The notes below the pieces were generated by a model. That model saw only the letters and a program-made list of their open reading frames with translations. It ran no database searches and was not told where the DNA came from. This document shows, one piece after another, positions 16,857 to 26,777 of a stretch of 43,471 nt of DNA. Position 1 is the stretch's first letter; each line of letters begins with the position of its first letter. The translations under genes were made by a program, and so were the position numbers. The stretch comes from a virus, in the IMG/VR virus record IMGVR_UViG_3300021959_000092, positions 1 to 43,471 of that record. One strand, 5' to 3'.

Positions 16857-16918
16857 ATATCATATAAGTGCAGGGGGTCGTTAGCGGGTCCGACAAAGAA
16901 ATCAAAGAAAGGCATTTC

Positions 16919-17266
16919 ATGGCACAATACGAAGAAATAAGTATCGATCAAGGTACTGATGTTGCTATAACTATGGACTGTTTTGATGAAACAGGTGCCA
17001 AAAAAGACCTTACCAACCATACCGTATACGCCAAATTAAAGAAGAATTATAATAGTGAAGATTTCACTAACTTTACTGCCGTGATTAATACACCTGCTAC
17101 AGATGGTGGCGTTACTCTCTCACTTACAAGCACACAAACAGATACTCTTAAGACTGGAAGACACGTTTATGATGTTGAATTACACTTTATTGATAGTGAT
17201 GGCAATACGATTGTTGAAAGAATTCTAGAAGGTAGAGTCCAAGTAATGCCAAGTGTAACCAAATAG
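16919..17266 (+). CDS. baseplate/fibre-type small structural protein (BppU-like N-terminal domain fold suggested)
   Basis: 115 residues from ATG 16919, preceded by AAAGG at 6-nt spacing; an in-frame GTG at 16868 would add 17 residues that look unlike protein. The pattern IDQGTDVAITMDCFDETG, DLTNHTVYAKLKK, ITLSLT-like SLTSTQTDTLKTGRHVYDVEL and a final ILEGRVQVMPSVT matches small immunoglobulin-like baseplate or structural proteins common before long fibre genes in T4-like marine phages. It is likely to contact the following 1308-residue fibre. The comparison with BppU-type domains is from pattern memory. Confidence 0.62.
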   Translation: MAQYEEISIDQGTDVAITMDCFDETGAKKDLTNHTVYAKLKKNYNSEDFTNFTAVINTPATDGGVTLSLTSTQTDTLKTGRHVYDVELHFIDSDGNTIVERILEGRVQVMPSVTK

Positions 17267-17275
17267 GATTAAGAA

Positions 17276-20200
17276 ATGACAATCGTAAAAAACATCACAG
17301 TAGGAATACCGAGTAAAAGAGTTACAGGTAGTTGGGACATTAATAATTTAGTTGGTGTTAATACTACTGGTAAACAAAATGGTGATATATTAGTATATGA
17401 TTCAGGTACTTCAAAATATGTAACAACAACATTGGCAGGTCAAGATGGTTTGGCATTCACATGGGATTCTGCAAATGACAAATATACAGTTGCAATAGAT
17501 TCTGCTCTAAAAGTTTCATCTATTGAGGGTGATTCAAACAACATTTATATTAATACATTTTCAGGACAAACACTTCATATCAATGGTCAAATAATTGCCG
17601 ATAGTTCAACAGTGGGTCGTTTAAGAACTACTGCATATTCATTCCCTGCAACTGATGGTACCCAAGCAGGTATGGCAATTGTTACTGATGCTTCAGGTAA
17701 CTTATCATTTGCATTTGCTGGTGCAGCAGGTGGTGGTGTTGTCGTTTCAGAAATGAAAGACCTTAATGATGTTCAAGATAATTTAAACAACTTTAAATAT
17801 GGCGACCATTTCTTACTTTGGGATTCATCATTCACAACATATGAAGCAAGTGGACAATATGTCCCTAAAGTATTTGGCGATGAAGTTCACTCACGATTTG
17901 CATCAAGTAGTGATTTAACATATGATTCTGCTACTGGTAGATTCAGTATAACAGCAACTGGTGTTACTGCAGGAACATATGGTTCTGCGACACAAATACC
18001 AGTCTTAACAATTAGTGCCGAAGGGCAAGTAGACTCTGCAGGACTTGTATCAGTCGCAGGAGTATCATCAACTACATATGATTCTGCAACTGGTGTATTA
18101 ACAATTAATACTGCAGACGGAAATAGTTTCTTAACAACATTACATGATTCAGATGACAGAATATCAGAAATTAGAAATGCGATTAGTTCATCTGGTGATT
18201 TAAGTTATAACTCAACTACTGGTGTATTCAGTTTTGATGTTGAAGATGTTTATACAAAATCAAACTTCGATTCAGACTTTGATTTAAGAATAAGCGAAAC
18301 AGATCTATTAGATTCAACAGACGCAAAAAATATATTCTCTGTAACTGATGTTGGTGGAGATGGAAGTCTTTCATATAATACTGGTACAGGAGTATTCACT
18401 TATACAGGTCCATCAGCTTCAGAAGTAAGATCTCACTTCTCTGGTCAAGGGGATTTGACATATGATTCGACCACCGGTGTTTTCAGTATTGATGTAGAAC
18501 AAATCTATACAGAAGCAAACTTCGATTCAGATTTTGGAGTTGCTATTCAAACAATAGATGGAAGTTTAGTTCCTAATCTTGATAGTACATACGATTTAGG
18601 GTCTCCGACTAAAAAATGGAGAGAATTGCATTTAAGTGGTGGTACAATCTTCTTAGGTGGTATAATTCTTAAAGATGAGGGAGGAACACTTAAAGTTACA
18701 GATTCTGCTGGTACACAACAAGCAGTTGACTTAGGTGCAAACACAACTGATAGTTTAGCTGAAGGATCAACTAATTTATACTATACTGATGCTAGAGTTA
18801 GAGCGGCTGTATCTGCTGCTGGCGACTTATCATATAACTCATCAACTGGTGAATTTAGTTTTGATGTTGAAACAGTATATACAAAATCAAACTTTGATAG
18901 TGATTTAGATGAAGCGATTAATGGTGGTATAGGATTATCTTATGATTCAGGTACTAATAGAATAAACATAGATTCTACTGGTGTTGTGGAAGGTGATTAT
19001 GGCTCTGCAACACAAATACCTCAAATTAGTATTAATGCTCAAGGACAAATTGATTCCGTAAAAGAAATTGCAGTAGCCGGCGTATCAAGTGTTAGTTTTG
19101 ATAGTGCGAATTACAACTATACAATATCAACTGCAGATGGTGGTTCATTTGCACAAATGATTCATACAAAAATGCCAGGAACATCAGGAACATTTGGTTC
19201 TTCTTCTGCTGTTCCAATTGTAACAGTTAATGATTTTGGTTTGGTTGATAGTATCTCAACAGTTGCAGTTGCTGGTGTTGAAAGTTCTACATTTGATTCA
19301 ACAACAGGTGATTATACAATTAACTTATCAACTGGTGGTACAGTAGTAACAAGATTAAGAGATTCAGCTGATATAATGAATAGGGCAAGAAATGCTCTAC
19401 AAGTTTCAGATATAGGTGGTGATGGTTCATTATCATACGACTCAAACACAGGTGTATTCACATATACAGGACCAAGTGCTTCTGAAGTAAGGGCTCATTT
19501 ATCTGGTTCAACTGGAGTAACTTATAACTCTGGTACAGGTGCAATCTCAATTGGACAAGCAGTTGCTACAAATAGTAATGTCGCATTTAATTCAGTATCA
19601 GTCAATACAACAAACATATATGGACAAACTGGTGGTGGTTTATCAATAAACAACGACCAAACAAAAGGTGATGCAAGTCAGTCAATATTAAATGTTGTAT
19701 CAGAAGATTCATCATATACTGCAGGTGTTGCCATTGGTGTTAAAAATCAAATAGACCATGTAATTGGTGTAAGAGGAACAACTGCAAGTAATGAATTTGT
19801 AATAGGATTATCAGACACAACTGGTACATTTACAGTCAAAAATAATGTTGGTACTGCACCATTTGATTTAAATGGTGGTACAGACTTATTAACAATTGGT
19901 TCAACTGGTATCACAAGAGTTACAAGTACAGTAGAAGCAACAAACAAAACATCTGGTGCATTTATTGTCGCTGGTGGTATCGCCGCAGATAAGAATATTC
20001 GTGCCCAAGACTTTATCGCATCTGGAAACGTTCAGGCCGCAGGTACTATTTCTGGTAACTTACAGGCCTCTGCATTATCATCAAGGTCAACAACAGACCT
20101 TTCAGAAGGTACAAACAAGTATTATACAGATGCAAGAGTTGATTCATATGTAAGTGCAAACATAGTAACAACTGATATTGCAGAAGGCACAAACAAGTAT

Positions 20201-21202
20201 TATACAGACGCAAGAGCAGATTCTGCCGTACGAACTGGTGTATCGGCAAATGATGCTGGTGGTGATGGTAGTTTCACATACAATGATGGAACTGGTGTAT
20301 TTACTTACACAGGACCTAGTCCATCAGAAGTAAGGGCACACTTCTCTGGTGGTACTGGAGTTACTTACAATTCTGGTACAGGTGCTATATCAATAGGACA
20401 ATCAGTTGGAACTGCTGACTCTGTTGAGTTTGGTGGTCTAACAATTCCTGGTACAGTTACAATTGGTGGAGACTTAAACGTTTCTGGTGGTTATAATGTT
20501 GCATCAAATAATGACTTGCGTGTAACAAATGCGTTAATTAAACTCGCAGACTCAAGTGTACAAGATATATTTGATATTGGTGTAGTTGGTAGATATTCAC
20601 AAGATGCTGGTGTAACTATAAGAAGAGCAGGTTTCTTCAGAGATGCTACAAATGGTGAGTGGTATACATTTAATAATTTAATTCAAGATGATTTAGATTC
20701 AAATCCTGCCGCACAGACAATCAATAGAGCAGCACCATCATTTGAATTAGGAACATGGAACTTTAAAGCATTGAGAGGTTCATATTTAGGATTTGACTCT
20801 GACTTTGCTGTATTCTCATCAAACTATACACAACAAGATTCATCATTTACTGCCGTAAATGCTGGTAGATACGCAGTTAGTACTACAGACGGACCTGTTA
20901 CTGTAACACTTCCTGCTTCACCAACAACTGGTGATTATGTAAGATTGATTGACGTATCAAACTGGGCAACTGATAACTCAGTTATCGTTAATAGAAATGG
21001 TTCAACAATTGAAGGATATTCGGATAATTTTGAATTGGATTTAGGACAATCCATAGTTGAGTTTATCTATATAAATAGTTCATGGCAAGTATATTCATCT
21101 ATTGGTCAGAGAGGTGCTCAAGGACCTAAAGGTGATAGTGCTGAAGTTGCAAGTTTCGCATCACCAGCACAAGCAATAGCATACTCAATCGCATTGGGAT
21201 AA
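17276..21202 (+). CDS. long repeat-rich tail fibre protein
   Basis: 1308 residues rich in Ser, Thr, Gly, Asp and Asn. At least four module types repeat: (a) GSLSYN..TGVFTYTGPSASEVR (three copies, about residues 365-390, 715-745 and 1000-1025); (b) GDLSYNS.TG.FSFDVE.VYTKSNFDSD (two, with a related DLTYDSTTGVFSIDVE copy); (c) YGSATQIP...I.A.GQ.DS....VAGVSS (two, plus a third diverged); (d) EGTNKYYTDAR (tandem, 78 nt apart). The C-terminus has short collagen-like triplets (GQRGAQGPKGD) and ends SIALG. This is typical of a trimeric beta-structured host-recognition fibre. An AGGAT ribosome site precedes ATG 17276. Confidence 0.8.
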   Translation: MTIVKNITVGIPSKRVTGSWDINNLVGVNTTGKQNGDILVYDSGTSKYVTTTLAGQDGLAFTWDSANDKYTVAIDSALKVSSIEGDSNNIYINTFSGQTLHINGQIIADSSTVGRLRTTAYSFPATDGTQAGMAIVTDASGNLSFAFAGAAGGGVVVSEMKDLNDVQDNLNNFKYGDHFLLWDSSFTTYEASGQYVPKVFGDEVHSRFASSSDLTYDSATGRFSITATGVTAGTYGSATQIPVLTISAEGQVDSAGLVSVAGVSSTTYDSATGVLTINTADGNSFLTTLHDSDDRISEIRNAISSSGDLSYNSTTGVFSFDVEDVYTKSNFDSDFDLRISETDLLDSTDAKNIFSVTDVGGDGSLSYNTGTGVFTYTGPSASEVRSHFSGQGDLTYDSTTGVFSIDVEQIYTEANFDSDFGVAIQTIDGSLVPNLDSTYDLGSPTKKWRELHLSGGTIFLGGIILKDEGGTLKVTDSAGTQQAVDLGANTTDSLAEGSTNLYYTDARVRAAVSAAGDLSYNSSTGEFSFDVETVYTKSNFDSDLDEAINGGIGLSYDSGTNRINIDSTGVVEGDYGSATQIPQISINAQGQIDSVKEIAVAGVSSVSFDSANYNYTISTADGGSFAQMIHTKMPGTSGTFGSSSAVPIVTVNDFGLVDSISTVAVAGVESSTFDSTTGDYTINLSTGGTVVTRLRDSADIMNRARNALQVSDIGGDGSLSYDSNTGVFTYTGPSASEVRAHLSGSTGVTYNSGTGAISIGQAVATNSNVAFNSVSVNTTNIYGQTGGGLSINNDQTKGDASQSILNVVSEDSSYTAGVAIGVKNQIDHVIGVRGTTASNEFVIGLSDTTGTFTVKNNVGTAPFDLNGGTDLLTIGSTGITRVTSTVEATNKTSGAFIVAGGIAADKNIRAQDFIASGNVQAAGTISGNLQASALSSRSTTDLSEGTNKYYTDARVDSYVSANIVTTDIAEGTNKYYTDARADSAVRTGVSANDAGGDGSFTYNDGTGVFTYTGPSPSEVRAHFSGGTGVTYNSGTGAISIGQSVGTADSVEFGGLTIPGTVTIGGDLNVSGGYNVASNNDLRVTNALIKLADSSVQDIFDIGVVGRYSQDAGVTIRRAGFFRDATNGEWYTFNNLIQDDLDSNPAAQTINRAAPSFELGTWNFKALRGSYLGFDSDFAVFSSNYTQQDSSFTAVNAGRYAVSTTDGPVTVTLPASPTTGDYVRLIDVSNWATDNSVIVNRNGSTIEGYSDNFELDLGQSIVEFIYINSSWQVYSSIGQRGAQGPKGDSAEVASFASPAQAIAYSIALG
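18351..20415 (+). repeat. dispersed protein-coding repeats in the tail fibre gene
   Basis: Three copies of a ~95-nt unit encoding GGDGS.(S/T)Y...TGVFTYTGPS.SEVR are near 18351-18440, 19414-19510 and 20260-20350. Two of them are followed by a second unit encoding TGVTYNSGTGAISIGQ (about 19511-19565 and 20353-20410). Two tandem copies of a unit encoding EGTNKYYTDAR begin at 20105 and 20183 (78-nt spacing). Copies differ mostly at third positions, so they are old enough to have diverged at the DNA level while the protein sequence is kept. Confidence 0.75.
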
Positions 21203-21223
21203 TAAAGATAGGATAAAAAACTA

Positions 21224-24184
21224 ATGGCAAAACAACTACAAAGAGATTATGTATTCACTCCTGGGGCTGCTGGAGTTGGAACTATCAAGATCCCTGGAAG
21301 ATATACTCTCGACAAAATTTTATTAATAACAAACGTAACAGATAACATCATTATGTATAACTTTGCAGATACTACATTTGCTGGTACGACTGCAACGTTT
21401 ACTGCTGATAATGATGCAACAAATTTCCCTACTATACTTCAAGCAGATGATGGTTATACTACAATTACATTACAGTATAATTCATCTTCTATGAGTGCGA
21501 ATGACCAACTTCAAATTTATACAGAAGATACACAAGATTACGGTCAGAAAATTAGACCATGGGATTTTGGTACAGACGCAATCGAAAGAATGAGAGTATC
21601 AAATCCACAGGCGATGATTGATGCTGACTTTGAATACGGATTACAACCTACAAAATGGGCAGGTTATGGTACTGTTAAAGGATATCCATCAACATACGAA
21701 TTGCCTGGAGTTGATTTAACACCTGCTACAATTGTAACAGACTATCAAACAACTAGTACGACTAACTCTTTAATTACAGTTACATTTACTACTGTACATG
21801 CACTTGCAGTAGGTGATGTAATAAATGTAACAGGATTAGATTCTGGTATTAATGGATTCTCAAGAGCAGATGGTAACTGGATTATATTTTCTGTTCCTAA
21901 CACTACTACTATAACATATTTTGCTCGTGGTACAGTTGGTGCTTCAGATGGTGATTCATTAAGAACTGAAGAAACACTTGTTAAAAAAGGTAAATTATAC
22001 GATGGTGCGAGTATACCTGTTTCAAGTATCGCATCAAATGGTGCAGACCCATCAATTATTACTGTTACTTTTGCTAGTCCACATGGACTTATTCCAGGCA
22101 CAAATATACACGTTGATGTAGGAACTGGTACAAACAAAGAATACGCATCTGGACCATTCTTTATCAAATCAACACCTACATTGAGTTCACTTACATATAC
22201 TGCAAGAAGTGGTGCTAGTGTTACATCGCCTGGTTCTGCAACATTCTACGCATTATCTAACGCAACAATTATTCATAGACCATTTGATGGTGGTGTTATC
22301 CTATCTACTAAAACACCAACATATGCGGCCTCTGTTGTTCGTCAGACTAAAAGATATTTCAGATATCAATCTGGTAAAGGTTTCTTATGGTCATCAGGTA
22401 CACTATTTGCACCTAAGTACGATATACAAAGTGTAAGTGCATCTGGTACAGCGAGTGGTTCTACAATTACAGTAAAAACAGACGACATAGACCATGGATT
22501 ACAAGTAGGAGCATCTATACAATTATATGGTATCACTACATCAGGATATGAAGGAACATATTCTGTTAATAGTATTGTTGACGACTATACATTTACAGTT
22601 TTGGCAACTACTACACTTGGTGATACAACTGCCGCTCTTGAAGAAGTATCTAGTATCTATGTGAAAGCATGGATTGGTTCTGCTGTTAGGGCAGGATTGT
22701 TTGATGACCAAAACGGTGTGTTCTTTGAGTTTGACGGAAACCAAATGTTCTGTGTTCAAAGGTCTTCTGTTCAAAATGTTACTGGTACTATATCTGTTAC
22801 AAAAGACAGTCAGTCCATAACTGGTACAAATACACGATTCACAGAACAATTAAAAGCAGGTGAAAGAATTGTTATCAGAGGTATGACTCACTTTGTAACA
22901 CAAGTTGTTAGTAACACATCATTATTTGTTTCACCTGACTATCGTGGTATTACTGCATCTGGTGTTCGTGCCCAAAAGATTAAAGAAAAAAGAGTACCAC
23001 AATCTAAATGGAATTTAGATAAAGTTGATGGTACTGGTTCATCTGGTTACAATTTCGATATCAACAAAATGCAGATGATTGGTATTGAATATTCATGGTA
23101 TGGTGCTGGTTTTATTCACTTTATGATTCGTGGTTCTGATGGTAAATGGAATTATGTACATAGAATGAAAAACAACAACATAAATGATGAAGCATATATG
23201 AGGTCTGGTAACTTACCTGTACGATATTCAATTGAAAATGACGCACCATTAACATATCTAACTGCTACAATTGATAGTGCTGATTCAGACATACCTGTTA
23301 AAGACTTACTAGAATTTACAGATACTGGTACATTGATGATTGACAACGAAATTATCACATATACAGGTCGTTCTGCAACTGATGGACCTGGTAACTTTAC
23401 TGGGTGTACAAGAGGTGCAACATTCAGTCAGTATCAACAAGGTACAACAAATTCTTTATCTGGTGGACCAGTTGCACAACACAGTTCAAATACTGGTATT
23501 ATTGAAATATCTAACACTTGTTCACCAACTCTAACCCATTGGGGTTCTGCTCTGATGATGGATGGTGGATTTACTGAAGATAGAGGATATATGTTCAACT
23601 ATCAGATTACACCAACTGGCCAAAGAAATGTATTCCAAAGAGAAAGAACATACTTTGGACTTCGTCTTTCACCATCAGTTGATAATGGTCAAGTTGGAAG
23701 ACTTGGTGCTAAGAACTTGTTGAATAGGTCTCAATTACTACTTTCAGGACTAACAGTTGTTGGTACAAATGGTACAACTAACTCTGCACTAGTTGTTGAA
23801 GGTATATTAAATCCTAAAAATTATGATAGTGCAACATGGCATCCATTAACTGGTGAAGATGAAGGAGGTCTACCAAGTTTTGCACAGGCCGCTGAAAGAG
23901 GTTCTTTATGGTTCGTATCAACAGATTCAAGTTCGCCATCAGTTAGGGCAGATTATCCTGCTGAACCTGGAGAACAGATATTTGGTTCTGTGTTCCCATG
24001 TGCCGCTGAAGGTTCAACATCAGATACACTCGATTTAACAAGACTAAAAGAATTAACAGGTGCTCCATTAGGAGGTGATTATAAATTCCCAGATGGGTCA
24101 GATATTCTATGTATTAATGGTAGAACAACTGATGATGAAGCAAGAATGGGAATTATGTTGAGATGGATGGAAGCACAAGCATAA
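21224..24184 (+). CDS. large conserved virion structural protein (tail/baseplate periphery)
   Basis: 986 residues. The N-terminal region (KIPGRYTLDKILLITNVTD) is followed by KIRPWDFGTDAIERMRVSNP, two 'HGL..G' beta segments (about residues 190-290), then FDGGV.LSTKTP...VRQTKRYFRYQSGKG near residues 355-390 and a YDIQSVSASG segment. I recognise this order from a large structural protein present in T4-like marine phages next to fibre genes. The C-terminus (ARMGIMLRWMEAQA) is helical. The start has AGGAT upstream. It is followed by the second fibre cassette. Exact position in the virion is unknown; baseplate-fibre connection is a reasonable inference. Confidence 0.65.
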   Translation: MAKQLQRDYVFTPGAAGVGTIKIPGRYTLDKILLITNVTDNIIMYNFADTTFAGTTATFTADNDATNFPTILQADDGYTTITLQYNSSSMSANDQLQIYTEDTQDYGQKIRPWDFGTDAIERMRVSNPQAMIDADFEYGLQPTKWAGYGTVKGYPSTYELPGVDLTPATIVTDYQTTSTTNSLITVTFTTVHALAVGDVINVTGLDSGINGFSRADGNWIIFSVPNTTTITYFARGTVGASDGDSLRTEETLVKKGKLYDGASIPVSSIASNGADPSIITVTFASPHGLIPGTNIHVDVGTGTNKEYASGPFFIKSTPTLSSLTYTARSGASVTSPGSATFYALSNATIIHRPFDGGVILSTKTPTYAASVVRQTKRYFRYQSGKGFLWSSGTLFAPKYDIQSVSASGTASGSTITVKTDDIDHGLQVGASIQLYGITTSGYEGTYSVNSIVDDYTFTVLATTTLGDTTAALEEVSSIYVKAWIGSAVRAGLFDDQNGVFFEFDGNQMFCVQRSSVQNVTGTISVTKDSQSITGTNTRFTEQLKAGERIVIRGMTHFVTQVVSNTSLFVSPDYRGITASGVRAQKIKEKRVPQSKWNLDKVDGTGSSGYNFDINKMQMIGIEYSWYGAGFIHFMIRGSDGKWNYVHRMKNNNINDEAYMRSGNLPVRYSIENDAPLTYLTATIDSADSDIPVKDLLEFTDTGTLMIDNEIITYTGRSATDGPGNFTGCTRGATFSQYQQGTTNSLSGGPVAQHSSNTGIIEISNTCSPTLTHWGSALMMDGGFTEDRGYMFNYQITPTGQRNVFQRERTYFGLRLSPSVDNGQVGRLGAKNLLNRSQLLLSGLTVVGTNGTTNSALVVEGILNPKNYDSATWHPLTGEDEGGLPSFAQAAERGSLWFVSTDSSSPSVRADYPAEPGEQIFGSVFPCAAEGSTSDTLDLTRLKELTGAPLGGDYKFPDGSDILCINGRTTDDEARMGIMLRWMEAQA

Positions 24185-24198
24185 AGAAAGAAAAATAG

Positions 24199-25020
24199 AT
24201 GGTAGTAAAACTAAGTACCTTTCTAGGAACATCATTCTCCGACCAAGCAGACTCGGCAACAGTTCGTGCGATTGTTCAGTCTGAAACCGTTAAGTTAGAC
24301 TCTGGTACATCTGGTGATTATATAAAAACTATAAGAGGTATCGCTGGAGGAGGGATAGAAGTTGTTGGTGGAATAGGACACGCAACAAATCAAGAAATAA
24401 GAGCAGACTCTGCCGTTATTGCTTATTTAAGTTTAGCACAAACTCTATCAAATAAAACGATAAACTTAAATACAAATACTCTACAAGGTACTACTGGTCA
24501 GTTTAACAACTCGTTAACTGATGGCAGTTTTACTACACTTGCTGGAACTGAAACTCTTACGAACAAAACTCTAACATCACCAACAATTACAGGACCTACT
24601 ATTACAGGGCCTGGGTCTATAACTGATATTAGTACATTTGGTTTGAGAGATACAGTCGCAACTTCCTTTGAAACAAGAATTACATCAACAAGCGGTGATA
24701 CACTAACTGCAGATAGAACACTTACACTTGATGTGCAAAACGCAAATAGAACACTTAGTTTAGCAGGAAACTTAACATTAACTGGTGGACATGCGTCTAC
24801 ATTTACTACAACAGGTACAACAAGTGTTAAACTACCAACATCAGGAATTTTAGTTTCACAAGAAGATAGTGCTAATGGTATTGCTGTTGCACCATTCTTT
24901 AGTGGTTCTGGATATTATTTGACAGGGTTGTATTCTGGAAACTTTGCAACATCATCAACACTACTTATTAAAAACTCTGCAGGGAGTACGCTAAAAACTG
25001 TAATTGGTTCTGCTAGTTAG
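24199..25020 (+). CDS. short tail-fibre-like protein, cassette copy B
   Basis: 273 residues, mainly Thr/Ser/Asn/Gly. Segments such as LSNKTINLNTNTL and ETLTNKTLTSPTITGPTITG are common in phage fibre proteins and predict beta-helical repeats. The C-terminus (STLLIKNSAGSTLKTVIGSAS) aligns with that of the copy A protein at 4580, while the rest has diverged and lengthened. A weak AGAAAG-type ribosome site precedes ATG. It is followed after 11 nt by the paralog of the copy A partner. It is probably a short fibre or tip protein. Confidence 0.6.
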   Translation: MVVKLSTFLGTSFSDQADSATVRAIVQSETVKLDSGTSGDYIKTIRGIAGGGIEVVGGIGHATNQEIRADSAVIAYLSLAQTLSNKTINLNTNTLQGTTGQFNNSLTDGSFTTLAGTETLTNKTLTSPTITGPTITGPGSITDISTFGLRDTVATSFETRITSTSGDTLTADRTLTLDVQNANRTLSLAGNLTLTGGHASTFTTTGTTSVKLPTSGILVSQEDSANGIAVAPFFSGSGYYLTGLYSGNFATSSTLLIKNSAGSTLKTVIGSAS

Positions 25021-25031
25021 GAGTATATATT

Positions 25032-25982
25032 ATGGCAACTAGAACACCAGTCTACTTTGATGGAACAGACATAGTAGATATGACTTCTGATCAATTAGAG
25101 AAAGTCTACAACTATGCAAAATATCTTTATTCTTTAGATCCTTCTGTTACTCTTTCTTATGTGGCTAGTGGTGGAAATATTGGTTCGATTACTGATAACA
25201 GAAAAATTTCTACTACAACATATACCAACATAACCACCTATCCTACAAGCACTTCGTCGTCTGCATATAGTAGTATTAACAATCCTTTTGGTGCAACAGT
25301 TTCTTTTTCTCGTATAAACCAAAACAGAACAGCACTTTCTTTAGCTGTTGATTCAAATAATATTAAATTTCCTATGTATCGTGATGCTAGTAACGACCTT
25401 GTGGCGATGACTGATTCTGATTTTATTGACACATTTTGCGTACCTGCTTTACGAACATATAGAACTACTGATACGACAGAAGATAGTTTTGGTGGTATAT
25501 ACCACATTCAAACCGCAACTTCTTTTACAGGAAGTACAATTGTTGATGCGAATTCAATATTCATTGATACTAGAAATATTGGTACTGCTTCTGCTACCGG
25601 CCAAACACAAGACCAACCTACCACTATTCAAGAATATTATCTGTATTTGAAAAATTTTGATTCAACTAACCAAAAAGACTTTGACCTTCCATCTTTTGTT
25701 TATGATTCAACCGGCGATATTTACACAGATGATAGTGCAGGATTTAATACAATACTATCCCAAATGGTTAGATGGACTGCTTCACATGGAGTTGGCGGAA
25801 AAATTACTTATCAATATAGTTCCGGTAATGCTCAGAGAGGCTCATCAATGACTGATACATATTTGAATAGTACCAGCACTGGCATCTTATTCGGTGGCTC
25901 TGATGATTATAGAGCACAGACACATCCAGCTGGAACTGCAGTAACAAATCAAACTCATTATTTAGGTATTACAGTTACTTAA
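25032..25982 (+). CDS. tail-fibre cassette partner protein, copy B
   Basis: 316 residues, paralog of the protein at 5143: shared landmarks are MATRTPVYF, GGNIGSITDNR, PMYRDASNDLVAMTDSDFID, TFCVPALRTYR, FIDTRNIG, and GSDDYRAQTHPAGTAV at the end. It is preceded by TAGGAG. The gene ends just before the late promoter of gp13, so it closes the fibre block. I cannot assign a known domain; the retained pairing with a fibre gene in both copies is the main clue to function. Confidence 0.58.
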   Translation: MATRTPVYFDGTDIVDMTSDQLEKVYNYAKYLYSLDPSVTLSYVASGGNIGSITDNRKISTTTYTNITTYPTSTSSSAYSSINNPFGATVSFSRINQNRTALSLAVDSNNIKFPMYRDASNDLVAMTDSDFIDTFCVPALRTYRTTDTTEDSFGGIYHIQTATSFTGSTIVDANSIFIDTRNIGTASATGQTQDQPTTIQEYYLYLKNFDSTNQKDFDLPSFVYDSTGDIYTDDSAGFNTILSQMVRWTASHGVGGKITYQYSSGNAQRGSSMTDTYLNSTSTGILFGGSDDYRAQTHPAGTAVTNQTHYLGITVT

Positions 25983-25985
25983 ACA

Positions 25986-25993
25986 TATAAATA
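25986..25993 (+). promoter_or_regulatory. T4-type late promoter for the neck/packaging block
   Basis: TATAAATA exact consensus in the 36-nt spacer between the fibre block and gp13. The predicted transcript start near 25999 leaves a 20-nt leader with GGAG before ATG 26019. Confidence 0.72.
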
Positions 25994-26018
25994 GTAAGGT
26001 AATATTGGAGTAATATTT

Positions 26019-26774
26019 ATGGCTAATCCAACAACAAGAGATACATTAATAGACTATTGCAAAAGGAGACTTGGCGATCCTGTAATTGAAATTAATATTG
26101 ATGAAGACCAAATAGAAGATAGGGTCGATGAAGCATTACAAATATTTCAAGAATATCATTCCGAAGCAACATATAGAACATATGTTAGTTATCAAGTAAC
26201 TGCAGATGATGTTACTAATAAGTATGTATCTGTTGATTCAAGTATTTTATTTATTTCAAGAATGTTTGCGATTGATGCAACATTCGGTTCAAGTATAAAC
26301 TTCTTTGATATTAAATATCAAATGATGTTAAATGACATAGCCGATATGCATAATTACATCGGCGACTTGGCATACTATGAACAAATGCAACAATATCTAT
26401 CGTTATTAGATATGAAATTAAATGGCACACCTCAAGTTGAATATGCAAGAAAACAAGATAGACTTTATATATTTGGTGAATTTGCTGATGGTGATTTAAA
26501 AGCTGGTGACTATATTGTATACGAAGCATATAAAATTATAGATCCGGCTTCTTTTAGTAAAGTTTGGAACGATATGTGGTTGAAAGAATATACAACTGCA
26601 TTATTCAAACAACAATGGGGGCAAAATTTAATTAAGTTCGAAGGAATGACACTTCCAGGTGGAGTAACACTAAATGGGAGACAACTATATGATGATGCAA
26701 GTACAGATTTAGAGAGATTAAGAGAACGATTACGACTTGACCATGAAGAACCAATAGACTTTTTTGTAGGATAG
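26019..26774 (+). CDS. 13: gp13-like neck protein
   Basis: 251 residues. The start ANPTTRDTLIDYCKRRLGDP followed by DEDQIEDRVDEALQIFQEYH is characteristic of T4-like gp13 neck proteins of marine myoviruses, shorter than T4 gp13 (309). gp13 forms the neck ring with gp14, sealing filled heads and accepting the tail. Its position directly before gp14 and gp15 supports the call. GGAG ribosome site; the gene is the first after a late promoter. Confidence 0.85.
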   Translation: MANPTTRDTLIDYCKRRLGDPVIEINIDEDQIEDRVDEALQIFQEYHSEATYRTYVSYQVTADDVTNKYVSVDSSILFISRMFAIDATFGSSINFFDIKYQMMLNDIADMHNYIGDLAYYEQMQQYLSLLDMKLNGTPQVEYARKQDRLYIFGEFADGDLKAGDYIVYEAYKIIDPASFSKVWNDMWLKEYTTALFKQQWGQNLIKFEGMTLPGGVTLNGRQLYDDASTDLERLRERLRLDHEEPIDFFVG

Positions 26775-26777
26775 AGC

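Noticed and set aside
16868-16918. GTG start that would extend the small baseplate-type protein by 17 residues.
   Set aside because: No ribosome site precedes it, the added residues do not resemble the family's N-terminus, and ATG 16919 has a good AAAGG site.
18351-20415. Possible CRISPR-like or non-coding repeat array.
   Set aside because: The repeats are in frame, encode conserved fibre modules and have irregular spacing, so they are protein repeats.
21072-21079. Exact TATAAATA inside the 3' end of the long fibre gene, 145 nt before the 986-residue gene.
   Set aside because: In DNA this AT-rich a given A/T 8-mer is expected several times by chance in the window; this one is well inside coding sequence. 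It could still be a real internal promoter, but position does not support it as well as the others.
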